DNA of 20,884 nt, from NCBI GenBank assembly GCA_016207585.1, contig JACQPI010000077.1, positions 1 through 20,884 of the forward strand. Direction: 5' to 3'. A program made the position numbers and the translations under genes. The stretch's first letter is position 1. The number at the start of each line of letters is the position of its first letter. This DNA is from Elusimicrobiota bacterium (GTDB lineage Bacteria > Elusimicrobiota > Elusimicrobia > UBA1565 > JACRDR01). Below are positions 1 through 7,495 of the stretch, piece after piece. The notes beneath the pieces were generated by a model. That model was not told the DNA's origin and did not search any database. It was given only the letters and a program-made list of their open reading frames with translations.

Positions 1-815
1 GCGGTCCGCAAGAACCACTCCAGCTGATCGCGCCAGGCGCCCGAACGGACGAGGATCGCGGCGTAATCCATGTTTCTCCACAACACCTGCTCCAGCAGCT
101 CTCGCGAGGCCCCTCGTAATCCGAAATACAAATAGGTGAGCCCGGGAATTACCGCGCAGCCCGCGACATAAAGACCGGCCCGCCGAAGCGCCTCCCTCCA
201 TCGAAAAACCGCCGCCGCCTCGTCGTTCTCCGTCGAATCCCGGCGCAGAAGGACTCCCGTCCCGCCGAAAGCCAACAAGCTCCATAGCGCCGTCTGTTTC
301 GTCATGACGGCCGCCCCGCAGGCCAGTCCCGCCAAAACGGGCCAGCCCCTCCAGGCGCCTCGCCATGAACGTTTTAGGCACCAGGCGCCCATCGCGGTAA
401 ACGCGGCCAGAAAAACCTCGGTATTCGCCGCAAAACCCATGTCGCCCACAGGCTGCGTGCTCAAGGTCGCGTAGACCGCCGGGGCGGTCAACCGCGCGGA
501 CCGGCTCCAAGCAGGGGGCGAAAGCAGGAACAGAAAGACCATCGTCAGCCAAGAAAATAAAACCGCCGACGCCCGCGGCGCCCAATCCCGACCGCCCAAG
601 AGAGCATAGGAAACCCGATAGATGAAAAAGACTCCCGGAGGCTTCTGGTTGTACGCGTCCCGATACGGAACCCCCCCCTCCGACAGAAGCCGCGCCTGGT
701 ACGCGTACTCCCCCTCGTCGCTGATCATGGGCAGATAGAACCCGTGCCAACGAAGCGCCAAGTGCCATGCGCACAAACCCACGAGCGCCCAAAGCAGAAC
801 GCCTCCCTTTTTCAC
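1..815 (-). CDS. GT39/ArnT-like membrane glycosyltransferase, 5' part (3' end outside window)
   Basis: An open minus-strand frame runs from GTG at 815 off the left edge, giving about 271 residues with no stop. It starts with a hydrophobic segment (residues 5-20) followed by a periplasmic loop with the motif ISDEGEYAYQ (31-40) and then NQKPPG (56-61). This acidic DE pair and KPPG are typical of the PMT/GT39 and ArnT-type GT-C fold, where the Asp helps bind the polyprenyl-phosphate-sugar donor. NTE at 131-133, a MTKQ at 171-174 and several further hydrophobic segments (84-100, 160-190, 214-232) agree with a polytopic membrane enzyme. It probably transfers a sugar from a lipid-linked donor to a glycan, lipid or protein; the acceptor cannot be told. 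An in-frame TAA lies shortly upstream, so GTG 815 is the likely start. No Shine-Dalgarno is seen; a TAGAAT hexamer sits 8 nt before the GTG. Divergent from the DsbA-like gene. Confidence 0.8.
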   Translation of the reverse strand, partial: MKKGGVLLWALVGLCAWHLALRWHGFYLPMISDEGEYAYQARLLSEGGVPYRDAYNQKPPGVFFIYRVSYALLGGRDWAPRASAVLFSWLTMVFLFLLSPPAWSRSARLTAPAVYATLSTQPVGDMGFAANTEVFLAAFTAMGAWCLKRSWRGAWRGWPVLAGLACGAAVMTKQTALWSLLAFGGTGVLLRRDSTENDEAAAVFRWREALRRAGLYVAGCAVIPGLTYLYFGLRGASRELLEQVLWRNMDYAAILVRSGAWRDQLEWFLRT

Positions 816-852
816 TGGATGAGATTCTATAAAAATTTATTAGAATTACCTC
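816..852. promoter_or_regulatory. Divergent promoter region with -10-like hexamers close to both start codons
   Basis: This 37-nt AT-rich gap separates two divergent GTG starts. On plus, TAGAAT (841-846; 5 of 6 matches to TATAAT) ends 6 nt before the GTG at 853. On minus, TAGAAT (plus 824-829 read in reverse) ends 8 nt before the GTG at 815. There is no purine-rich Shine-Dalgarno before either start, and an in-frame stop limits both N-termini. If these are the -10 boxes, both mRNAs start at or within a few nt of the start codon. No good -35 is visible, so the call is moderate. Confidence 0.5.
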
Positions 853-1497
853 GTGGCTCCCTTGCCGACCACGCGCGCCTCGCGCAACCTCCTTGCTGGC
901 ATCCTCCTTCTCAGCCTGCCGGCGACGGCGGTGGTGGTCGGGCGCCATACCCAAACTCCCTGGATCGCCCAAGCCCCGCAATACCGACAGAAAGGGGATG
1001 CGGAGGCAAAAATCACCCTCGTGGAATTTTCGGACTTCGAATGCCCGGGCTGCGCCTCCGCAACCCCTCTCGTCAAGCAGCTTTTAGCCACCTATCATCC
1101 CAACGTCCGCTTGGTTTTCAAATATTTCGCCTGGGACTTTCATAAGCACGCCAAGAGCGCCGCCGTCGCGGCCGAGTGCGCGGGACGCCAAGGGAAGTTC
1201 TGGCCCATGCACGACATGTTGTATTTGAGGCAAGGCTCCTGGAGCGTCGCCCCCGATGCGAGGATATTTTTTCGCGCATACGCGAAGGAGATCGGCCTCA
1301 ACTTCTTGGCTTTCGAAGCCTGCCTCAACGACGCTGCCGCCCTGGCCGCGGTCGACCAGGATATTCAAGAAGCGCGCGACCATTGGCTCAACTCGACCCC
1401 CACGTTTTTCATCAACGGCAAGCGCTTTTCGAGTTCCATGCAGCTTCGGACGCTGGGCTCGCGGGAAATCGACCGGCTTTTGAAAAAGCAAAAATGA
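853..1497 (+). CDS. DsbA-family thioredoxin-fold thiol:disulfide oxidoreductase
   Basis: 214 residues with an N-terminal hydrophobic helix (about 12-30), so probably membrane-anchored or exported and acting in the periplasm. The thioredoxin-fold (Thioredoxin_4/DsbA-like) signature is EFSDFECPGC, with active-site Cys64-Pro-Gly-Cys67. The cis-proline loop STPTFFING (181-189) supplies the second conserved element, and the inserted helical domain between them is present. This is the architecture of envelope disulfide oxidases or of thiol donors partnered with VKOR/DsbB-like membrane proteins. The GTG at 853 is chosen because a TAG lies in frame at 841-843 and no ATG follows soon. Its stop overlaps the start of the next gene (ATGA at 1494-1497), so it is translationally coupled to the MauE-like gene, the likely redox partner. 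Direction of electron flow (oxidase or reductase) cannot be read from the sequence. Confidence 0.88.
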   Translation: MAPLPTTRASRNLLAGILLLSLPATAVVVGRHTQTPWIAQAPQYRQKGDAEAKITLVEFSDFECPGCASATPLVKQLLATYHPNVRLVFKYFAWDFHKHAKSAAVAAECAGRQGKFWPMHDMLYLRQGSWSVAPDARIFFRAYAKEIGLNFLAFEACLNDAAALAAVDQDIQEARDHWLNSTPTFFINGKRFSSSMQLRTLGSREIDRLLKKQK

Positions 1498-1940
1498 AAA
1501 CAGCTCTTGCGGTCGCAGCTAGGATAGCCGTCGGGGCCGTCTTTATCTGGGGGGGCTTCCAACACGCCGTTAATCCTCCGGAGGAATTCGCCGTCGTCAT
1601 GGAGAGCTACTACATCCTTCCTCCCTCTTACTTGATCCCCCTCGCCACCTTTCTGCCGTGGGCGGAACTTTGGTTGGGCGCGTTCTTGATCGCGGGGTAT
1701 AAAACGCGCCTGAGCGCCACCGGGATCGCGGCCATGCTGCTGGTCTTCGAGATCGCTCTGATCTCGGCCAAAGCCCGCGGGATACCCTTGCAGCATTGCG
1801 GCTGTTTCGGCTCCTCGCTCCGTTTGCCTCCCGAAGCGACGATCGCGCTGGATATCGTTCTCCTGGGTTGCGCCTGGGCGGCTTTTCGCAACGGGCGCGA
1901 CCGCTGGAGCCTCGACGACTGGATATCCGCCGGGCGGTAA
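1494..1940 (+). CDS. MauE/DoxX-family redox-associated membrane protein
   Basis: 148 residues with about four hydrophobic segments (roughly 4-22, 46-68, 73-92 and 115-131), the MauE/DoxX four-helix layout. An HCGCFG motif (Cys102, Cys104) lies before the last helix. MauE-type proteins are linked to disulfide formation and occur next to thioredoxin-fold proteins, as in methylamine dehydrogenase maturation. Here the gene begins within the stop of the DsbA-like gene (ATGA), so the pair is probably one functional unit in which this protein exchanges electrons with Cys64/Cys67 of its neighbour. No methylamine dehydrogenase genes are present, so a general envelope redox role is more likely than Mau maturation. 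The ATG at 1494 is chosen over longer in-frame readings upstream, which merely shadow the preceding gene. Confidence 0.8.
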   Translation: MKTALAVAARIAVGAVFIWGGFQHAVNPPEEFAVVMESYYILPPSYLIPLATFLPWAELWLGAFLIAGYKTRLSATGIAAMLLVFEIALISAKARGIPLQHCGCFGSSLRLPPEATIALDIVLLGCAWAAFRNGRDRWSLDDWISAGR

Positions 1941-1950
1941 ATTGGAAACT

Positions 1951-2349
1951 ATGGCCAAAAAAAAGATCCTGGCGATCGACGACGAAGAGTCGATTTGCGA
2001 CATGTATCGCCAAGGCCTCACCGCCTTGGGCTACGAGGTGACCTGCGCCTCCAACGCGCAAAAAGCGAAGGAGGCCCTGGGGCGATCCAAGCCCGACATC
2101 ATCCTTATGGACATCATGATGCCCGACCAGGACGGCATCAGCCTGACCCGCGAGCTCCGCGCCCAGGCCGAGACCTCGGACATCCCCATCGTGGTCGTCA
2201 GCGGCCTGTCGGACGCGGCGACTCTCAACGACGCCCTTCTTTTCGGCGCGGTGGATTATCTGGTGAAGCCTTTCGATGTGGATATCCTCAAGAACAAGCT
2301 GGAACGCGCGCTCGTCATGGCGGAGCACCGCAAGCAAAAAGGCGGCTGA
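1951..2349 (+). CDS. Single-domain CheY-like response regulator
   Basis: 132 residues forming one receiver domain and nothing else. The acidic pocket is Asp10-Asp11, the phospho-acceptor is Asp54 (ILMDIMMPDQDG), the switch Ser is Ser84 and the conserved Lys is Lys106 (YLVKPF). All catalytic residues are present, so it should accept phosphate from a histidine kinase. There is no output domain and no kinase gene in the window, so it must act through protein contact or as a phosphorelay intermediate. It starts 10 nt after the MauE-like gene and ends 6 nt before the FIST gene, which suggests co-transcription and a functional link with the FIST sensor. The ATG at 1951 is preferred to a TTG 9 nt upstream because receiver domains normally begin with the MAKKKILAIDD-like strand. 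Confidence 0.92.
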   Translation: MAKKKILAIDDEESICDMYRQGLTALGYEVTCASNAQKAKEALGRSKPDIILMDIMMPDQDGISLTRELRAQAETSDIPIVVVSGLSDAATLNDALLFGAVDYLVKPFDVDILKNKLERALVMAEHRKQKGG

Positions 2350-2355
2350 CCCCGA

Positions 2356-3552
2356 ATGCAGTGGGCCTCCTGCCTTTCGCTCAAAACCTCGATCGAGGAC
2401 GCGCTGCATGATTGCGCGGCAGGCATCCATTCCGAGCTGGGGGCGTCCCCCGACCTGATATTTCTGTTCCTCTCCCCGCATTTCGCCAAGAACTACGACG
2501 AGGTCCCAAAAATGCTGCGCCGCTGGCTTCAACCGGCCCATCTCCTGGGCTGCTCGGCCGGTGGAGTGATCGCTTCCGGCCGGGAAGCCGAGGATTGCCC
2601 GGCGACGGGAATGCTGGCGGCCAGCCTGCCGAAAATCGACATCACCCCTGTGCGCCTTCAAATGGACGGCCTGCCGGATCTCGACGCGCCGCCGAGGGCC
2701 TGGTCCGAGGCGCTGGGGCTGCCGCCCGGCTCTCACCAGGGACAATCCCCCTCGTTCGTCCTGCTGGCCGACCCTTTTTCCTTCAATCCCGAGGACCTCA
2801 CGCGCGGGCTCGATTACGCCTATCCCGACGGCGTCAAGATCGGAGGGCTGGCCAGCGGCGCCGGGCGACCCGAGGGCAACGTCCTTTATCTCGATTCGCA
2901 GGCCCATCGTTCGGGCTTGGTCGGCATGGCGTTGAGCGGCAACATCCTCATCGACCCGATCGTGGCGCAGGGCTGCCGGCCGGTCGGACCGCCGATGAAG
3001 GTGACGGGCTGCGAGGAGAACCGCCTGCTCGAGTTGGATCACAAGCCGGCCCTCGAGGTGATCGCGGAAATGCTCAGAGGCCTCCCCGATGAAGATCGCG
3101 AGCTCGCGCGCACCTCGCTCTTCGTCGGGCTCCTGACGACCCCCCTTCGATCCGAAACCTCTCGAAGGGATTATCTCATCCGCAATATCATCGGTCTCGA
3201 CGCGGAGCGCGACGTCCTGGCGATCGGCGCTCCATTGCGCCCCGGGCAGGGCCTGCAGTTCCACCTCCGGGATAAGCACGCTTCCCGCGAGGACCTGCGC
3301 AGCCGTCTGCAGCTCTACTCCCGGGCCCGCCTCGCGACTCGGCCGGCCGCCGCCCTCTTGTTCTCCTGCCTCGGACGCGGAGCTCGCCTATACGGCATGC
3401 CCGATCACGATTCGGCCCTCTTCATCGATAGGGTCGGTAAAGTTCCGTTGGCCGGTTTTTTCTGCAACGGGGAGATCGGACCGGTGGATCGAAGCACCTA
3501 TCTCCACGGCTATACCTCCTGCTTCGGCATCGTTCGACCCCGGAAGAGCTGA
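2356..3552 (+). CDS. FIST domain sensory protein (FIST_N plus FIST_C)
   Basis: 398 residues without signal peptide or membrane segment. The N-terminal half carries the FIST_N hallmark HLLGCSAGGVI (62-72). The C-terminus carries the FIST_C hallmark GFFCNGEIGP (367-376) followed by YLHGYTSCFG. FIST modules are predicted small-ligand sensors, and some characterised members (NosP) bind heme and nitric oxide. No kinase, GGDEF or methyl-accepting domain is fused here, so it is a stand-alone sensor that must pass its signal to a partner. The receiver protein encoded 6 nt upstream is the obvious candidate. Length fits stand-alone FIST proteins. The ligand cannot be predicted from the sequence. Confidence 0.87.
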   Translation: MQWASCLSLKTSIEDALHDCAAGIHSELGASPDLIFLFLSPHFAKNYDEVPKMLRRWLQPAHLLGCSAGGVIASGREAEDCPATGMLAASLPKIDITPVRLQMDGLPDLDAPPRAWSEALGLPPGSHQGQSPSFVLLADPFSFNPEDLTRGLDYAYPDGVKIGGLASGAGRPEGNVLYLDSQAHRSGLVGMALSGNILIDPIVAQGCRPVGPPMKVTGCEENRLLELDHKPALEVIAEMLRGLPDEDRELARTSLFVGLLTTPLRSETSRRDYLIRNIIGLDAERDVLAIGAPLRPGQGLQFHLRDKHASREDLRSRLQLYSRARLATRPAAALLFSCLGRGARLYGMPDHDSALFIDRVGKVPLAGFFCNGEIGPVDRSTYLHGYTSCFGIVRPRKS

Positions 3553-3646
3553 ACGCGCCGCCCAGGAGCGTCCCCTTGGCCTCGTCGGCGTTGCCCGTCT
3601 GTTACTTTATTGTGCCAACCTATTCACGGCGTAGCGCAGGAAAGCC

Positions 3647-4039
3647 ATGGGCGACTTCTCGCCGGACCCGTCCACGCATCAGGAGCGGCGTCGCGAAATG
3701 CGCCACGGCAGGGTGCTGCCGCTCTTGTTATGCACGCAAGACCATGCGTCCCTGGACGTCCAACCGACGCTGGTTGATTTAAGCGCGGGAGGGTTCTGTT
3801 TCAACGCTACCATCCCCATGCTTCCCGGCACGCGTCTGGAATTTCGGCTGCTGCTGCCGGGACAAGGCTCGATTTTCGGTTCGGCAAAGGTTCGATGGAC
3901 TCGGCCGCGCAATGCGGAGATCGGCAGTACCTCCGGGCTCGAATTCGAGCCCATGAACCCGTCCTTCAAGCAAAAGCTTCACCGATATCTCCACCCGACC
4001 TCTTCCTGGAAAACCGGCTCCGGATATCTGGATATTTAA
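3647..4039 (+). CDS. PilZ domain protein (probable c-di-GMP receptor)
   Basis: 130 residues. Both c-di-GMP-binding signatures are intact: RRxxxR-type ERRREMR with Arg15 and Arg19 near the N-terminus, and DLSAGG (Asp44-x-Ser46-x-x-Gly49) at the first barrel strand. The rest is the usual PilZ beta-barrel ending in a helix, with no other domain. AGGAAAG just before ATG 3647 is a good ribosome-binding site. It lies 94 nt after the FIST gene. That gap shows no convincing promoter or terminator, so it may be transcribed with the upstream sensor genes or alone. It could act in motility, exopolysaccharide or type IV pilus control; no target gene is adjacent. It is convergent with rlmB, 25 nt away. 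Confidence 0.88.
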   Translation: MGDFSPDPSTHQERRREMRHGRVLPLLLCTQDHASLDVQPTLVDLSAGGFCFNATIPMLPGTRLEFRLLLPGQGSIFGSAKVRWTRPRNAEIGSTSGLEFEPMNPSFKQKLHRYLHPTSSWKTGSGYLDI

Positions 4040-4064
4040 GCGAAAAGCGCGGCGCGCGGCGCCC

Positions 4065-4811
4065 CTATTTCGATTGACGGGCGATCTCGTAGAGCAAAAC
4101 GCCGGCGGCGCACGAGGCGTTGAGGCTCTGGACGCCCCCGGACGACTGGGGGATCGCCACGATCTCGTCGCATGCCTCGCGAATCAAGGAGCGCATTCCC
4201 TGTCCCTCGGAGCCTATGACCAAGATCATCGGCCTGTTGAAGGTAACGTTCCAAACCGGCTTGCCGGTCCTATCCGCCCCGTAGATCCACACTCCCGCAT
4301 CACGAAGCCGGGCCAGCGCCTGGGCCAGGTTCCCCACGAGGAATACGGGCATTTTTTCAAGGGCTCCCGCCGAGGCCTGCACCGCGGCGGGGCTGACCGG
4401 GGCGGTTCTACGATCCGAGAGCAACAGCCCCGCGGCCCCCAGGCAAGCTCCGGAACGAGCGATCGCGCCCAGATTGTGAGGATCTTGGATTTGATCCAGA
4501 GCGATAAGCACGAGCCGCCGCCGATCGTTCTCGGAGCATCGGGCCATGAAATCGTCCAAATTCCCGGCGGTGCGCCCCTCGGCCCTAAGGGCGAGGCCCT
4601 GATGGGCACCGTCTTGCGCGACCGCGTCCAGCTCTTTTTTGGAAACCCACTTCACGCGCGCGCCGGCGCGGCGCGCGCGGTTCACGAGCTCACGAACGGC
4701 GCCGTCGCGATTTTGATGCAAGACCCATAATTCCCGGACTCGCCGGGATCCGCTCTTCAGGGTTTCCTCGACCGCATGCCGCCCCCACAGCCACTCCCAA
4801 CTTTCTCCCAT
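4065..4811 (-). CDS. rlmB: 23S rRNA 2'-O-methyltransferase, TrmH/SpoU family (RlmB-like)
   Basis: 248 residues. The N-terminal part (about 1-80; begins WLWGRHAVEETL) is the SpoU substrate-binding domain. The C-terminal SPOUT knot has the three family motifs: LDQIQDPHNLGAIARS with Asn and Arg of motif 1, ILVIGSEGQGM of motif 2 and IPQSSGGVQSLNASCA of motif 3. Together these match RlmB, which methylates the ribose of G2251 in 23S rRNA using AdoMet. A relative with another rRNA or tRNA target cannot be excluded. It starts 23 nt after cysS and is the last gene of the long minus-strand run; cysS followed by rlmB is also the order in Bacillus. A GC-rich hairpin near its stop (4051-4063) is not followed directly by a U-tract. 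Confidence 0.88.
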   Translation of the reverse strand: MGESWEWLWGRHAVEETLKSGSRRVRELWVLHQNRDGAVRELVNRARRAGARVKWVSKKELDAVAQDGAHQGLALRAEGRTAGNLDDFMARCSENDRRRLVLIALDQIQDPHNLGAIARSGACLGAAGLLLSDRRTAPVSPAAVQASAGALEKMPVFLVGNLAQALARLRDAGVWIYGADRTGKPVWNVTFNRPMILVIGSEGQGMRSLIREACDEIVAIPQSSGGVQSLNASCAAGVLLYEIARQSK

Positions 4812-4834
4812 CGATGTCCCCGTTTACGAGTCCC

Positions 4835-6235
4835 TCACGAACGTCGCTTCCAACGAGTCCCCTGCTGGGTATCCTCCAAGACAATGCCCCTGCCCTCCAG
4901 TTCGCGGCGGATCGCGTCCGCAGCCGGGAAATCCTTCCGGTCTCTCGCCGCATCGCGTTGCCGGATCAACCGCTCGATATTGGGCGGCGCCGCCTCAGGC
5001 CGGGCGGTTTGGATCAAATCGAGCCCCAGCACCGGATCTATCTCCTCCAGGAAGGCTCGGCTCTCGACGGGCGTCAATACCCCGGGACGCAGCGCGTCCC
5101 AGATGCACGCCAGGGCGCCGGGGACGTCCAGATCGTCCGCCAGGCGCGCGCGGAAACGCTCGCGCGCCGCGGCCGGGAGCGGCCGAGTCCCGACGGACTC
5201 CGATTCCATGAGGATGACGCGGACGCGGTCCCTCAACCTGCGCAAAGCGCTCCGGGCCGCCTCCAAGGCATCGAAAGAGAACTCCAGCTGTTTGCGGTAG
5301 TGGGCGGTCAGGCACAGATAGCGATAGTCGAGCGCCGAGAAGCCCTTCGCCTCGATATCCTGCAGCCGGATGAATCCTCCGAACGACTTGGCCATTTTTT
5401 CCTTGCCCATCAGGAGGAACTCCGCGTGCATCCAGCATCGCACGAAAGGCTTCCCCGTCGCGCCCTCGGCCTGGGCGATCTCGTTGGTATGATGGATCGG
5501 GATATGGTCCACCCCGCCGCAGTGGATGTCGAAACTTTCACCTAAATATTTCATCGCCATCGCCGAGCATTCTATATGCCAGCCCGGGAATCCGCGCCCC
5601 CAAGGCGACTCCCACTCCATCTGCCGCTTCTTGTCCTTTGAGGAGAATTTCCACAGCGCGAAGTCGTTCGGGCTTCTCTTTTCGAGATTCGCTTCCACGC
5701 GGGCCCCCGCCTTCAAGCCCTCCTGGTGCGCCGCGCCCGCCAGCCGGCCATAGCCTGGGAAGCGGGAGGTGTCGAAGTAGACGCCGTCCGCGATGGCATA
5801 CGTCAATCCGCGGGCCTCGAGACGTTTGATAAGTTCGATCTGCTCGGGAATATGGCCGGTTGCCCGGCACAATACGTCCGGAGCCAGCAGGTTCAGCCTC
5901 TTGGAATCCTCCAGAAAAGTTCGCGTGTAAAACTCGGCGATTTCCCAGGCCGTTTTGCCCTGCTGCGCGGCGGCCAATTCCACCTTGTCCTCGCCCTCAT
6001 CGGCCTGGCTCGTCAGGTGCCCCACGTCGGTGATGTTCATCACATGCCGCACCGAAAAGCCGAAGTACCGCAGGCAGCGCCGCAGCAGGTCCTCGAACAC
6101 ATACGTGCGGTAATTGCCGACATGCAGAAAGTTATACACCGTCGGACCGCACGTATAGAGACCAACCTCCGAAGGTCGCAAGGGCTTAAGAACTTCCTGA
6201 CTGCGAGACAGGGTGTTATACAGGACGAGTTGCAT
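4835..6235 (-). CDS. cysS: Cysteinyl-tRNA synthetase
   Basis: 466 residues, standard length for bacterial CysRS, a cytosolic class I enzyme charging tRNA-Cys. The nucleotide-binding HIGH motif appears as HVGN (38-41) in a YTCGPTVYNFLHVGNYRTY-like block, and KMSKS appears as KMAKS (280-284). The four zinc ligands used to select cysteine are present with E. coli spacing: Cys29, Cys223 (WHIECSAM), His248 and Glu252 (HHTNEIAQ). The DALR-type and C-terminal anticodon regions follow, ending in a basic tail. ATG 6235 fits the usual N-terminus. The gene lies 34 nt downstream of ispDF. Both motif variants are conservative, so the enzyme should be active. Confidence 0.97.
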   Translation of the reverse strand: MQLVLYNTLSRSQEVLKPLRPSEVGLYTCGPTVYNFLHVGNYRTYVFEDLLRRCLRYFGFSVRHVMNITDVGHLTSQADEGEDKVELAAAQQGKTAWEIAEFYTRTFLEDSKRLNLLAPDVLCRATGHIPEQIELIKRLEARGLTYAIADGVYFDTSRFPGYGRLAGAAHQEGLKAGARVEANLEKRSPNDFALWKFSSKDKKRQMEWESPWGRGFPGWHIECSAMAMKYLGESFDIHCGGVDHIPIHHTNEIAQAEGATGKPFVRCWMHAEFLLMGKEKMAKSFGGFIRLQDIEAKGFSALDYRYLCLTAHYRKQLEFSFDALEAARSALRRLRDRVRVILMESESVGTRPLPAAARERFRARLADDLDVPGALACIWDALRPGVLTPVESRAFLEEIDPVLGLDLIQTARPEAAPPNIERLIRQRDAARDRKDFPAADAIRRELEGRGIVLEDTQQGTRWKRRS

Positions 6236-6269
6236 GGGAAGCGCCGGCGGAGCGCATTGAGAGCGCCGA

Positions 6270-7493
6270 CTACTCTTTTCGCTGCGAATGCAAAGTTCCG
6301 GTTAAAACGATGGTGGCAACGGCATAACAGGCGATCGCCTCTCCCCGCCCGATCTCCCCCAAGCCCTCATGGCTCTTCGCCTTGAGGCTCATGCGGGTTT
6401 CCTCCAACCCCCACAGGGAAATAAGGGATTGGCGCATCGAATCGTAGTGGGGCTTGATTTTCGGCTCCTCCGCCAGAAGCGTCACGTCCAAATGGGCCAG
6501 GATGCCGCCTCGTTCGTCCAAGCGGCGGCGCACGGCCGCGACAATCTCCCGACTCGCGATTCCCTTGAACTTCGGGTCTTCCGGCGGAAACAAGAGGCCG
6601 ATCTCCCCGAGGCCGGCGCCCCCCAGCACCGCATCGCAAGAGGCGTGGAGGACCGCATCCCCGTCCGAGTGTCCCAGGAGCCCCTTCGTATGCTCCAGAC
6701 GCACTCCGGCCAGCCACAGCTCCCGTCCGGCAACGAGTCTATGGATATCGAAACCGAATCCGCTGCGGATTTCAGGCCTCAACCCCAGGTGGCGCTTGGC
6801 CAGCAAAGCCTCGGCGATCGTCACGTCTTCCGGAGTGGTGATTTTGATGTTTTCATTGCTGGAGGGAACGATCCGGACCTGGTGTCCCGCCCGCTCCACC
6901 AGCTGCGATTCGTCCGTCGCCTTTTTGTCGTCTGGAAACATCCTGAGGGCCTCCTCTAAAATCTCGCGGCGGTAGCACTGGGGGGTCTGGGCAGACCAAT
7001 ACGAAGACCTTATCGGCGTCGAAGAGATCCAAAGCTGTTTCGAAGCGACCTTCTTCAACGTGTCCTTCACCGGGACCGCCGGCAGCGCGGCTCCGGATTG
7101 ATAGGCCTCCTCCAGGGCCGCCAGGATGATTTCGCGGGTCACTAGCGGACGCGCCCCGTCATGGACGGCGACAAGGTCCGCTTCGGGGGAAACCGCCTCA
7201 AAACCTCTGCGGACCGACTCCATGCGGTTTTCTCCCCCTTCCACCACCCGGATACGCTCCGAAGCCAGCCGAGCCCCATGCTCACGGATGTTATCAGCGG
7301 TCATCACCAGGATGATTTCGGAAATTTCGGGGATTTCCAGGAAAATCTGGAGCGTCCATTCGATAGTCGGCCGACCGCCGAGGGGAAGAAATTGCTTCGG
7401 CCGTCCCATGCGCGTTCCGGTCCCGGCGGCGACGATGATCGCGCTCGCGCCGGTCCAGCCCGCCCCCTCTTTTCGAAGCGCTTCCTGAAGCAT
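6270..7493 (-). CDS. ispDF: Bifunctional IspD-IspF fusion of the MEP isoprenoid pathway
   Basis: 407 residues joining two enzymes. Residues 17-235 are IspD (2-C-methyl-D-erythritol 4-phosphate cytidylyltransferase) with the CTP-binding loop VAAGTGTRMGRPKQF (21-35) and HDGARP (111-116). Residues 243-400 are IspF (MEcPP synthase) with zinc ligands Asp249, His251 (GFDIH) and His283, spaced as in E. coli, plus GLLGHSDGDA. One polypeptide therefore covers steps 3 and 5 of the pathway; IspE, the step between, is not encoded here. Such fusions are known in alpha- and epsilonproteobacteria among others. The start ATG lies 2 nt after the stop of the upstream PIN/TRAM gene. No strong ribosome-binding site is seen, which suggests coupling. 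Confidence 0.96.
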   Translation of the reverse strand: MLQEALRKEGAGWTGASAIIVAAGTGTRMGRPKQFLPLGGRPTIEWTLQIFLEIPEISEIILVMTADNIREHGARLASERIRVVEGGENRMESVRRGFEAVSPEADLVAVHDGARPLVTREIILAALEEAYQSGAALPAVPVKDTLKKVASKQLWISSTPIRSSYWSAQTPQCYRREILEEALRMFPDDKKATDESQLVERAGHQVRIVPSSNENIKITTPEDVTIAEALLAKRHLGLRPEIRSGFGFDIHRLVAGRELWLAGVRLEHTKGLLGHSDGDAVLHASCDAVLGGAGLGEIGLLFPPEDPKFKGIASREIVAAVRRRLDERGGILAHLDVTLLAEEPKIKPHYDSMRQSLISLWGLEETRMSLKAKSHEGLGEIGRGEAIACYAVATIVLTGTLHSQRKE

Positions 7494-7495
7494 TT

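Noticed and set aside
1597..3279. A 560-residue minus-strand open frame opposite the MauE, receiver and FIST genes
   Set aside because: It is antisense to three genes with clear family motifs and shows no recognisable domain. Long antisense frames are expected in GC-rich DNA.
3553..3646. A promoter or small gene in the gap before the PilZ gene
   Set aside because: No -35/-10 pair with 16-18 nt spacing and no open frame with a ribosome-binding site could be supported.
4041..4067. GC hairpin (GGCGC-GCG-GCGCC at 4051-4063) between PilZ and rlmB as a terminator
   Set aside because: On either strand the T-run is short and not directly after the stem; on minus TTTT comes only after four more GC bases and the stem overlaps the rlmB stop. 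Too weak to call.
4835..6235. Possible decay of CysRS because HIGH is HVGN and KMSKS is KMAKS
   Set aside because: Both are tolerated variants, the zinc ligands have correct spacing and the length is normal.
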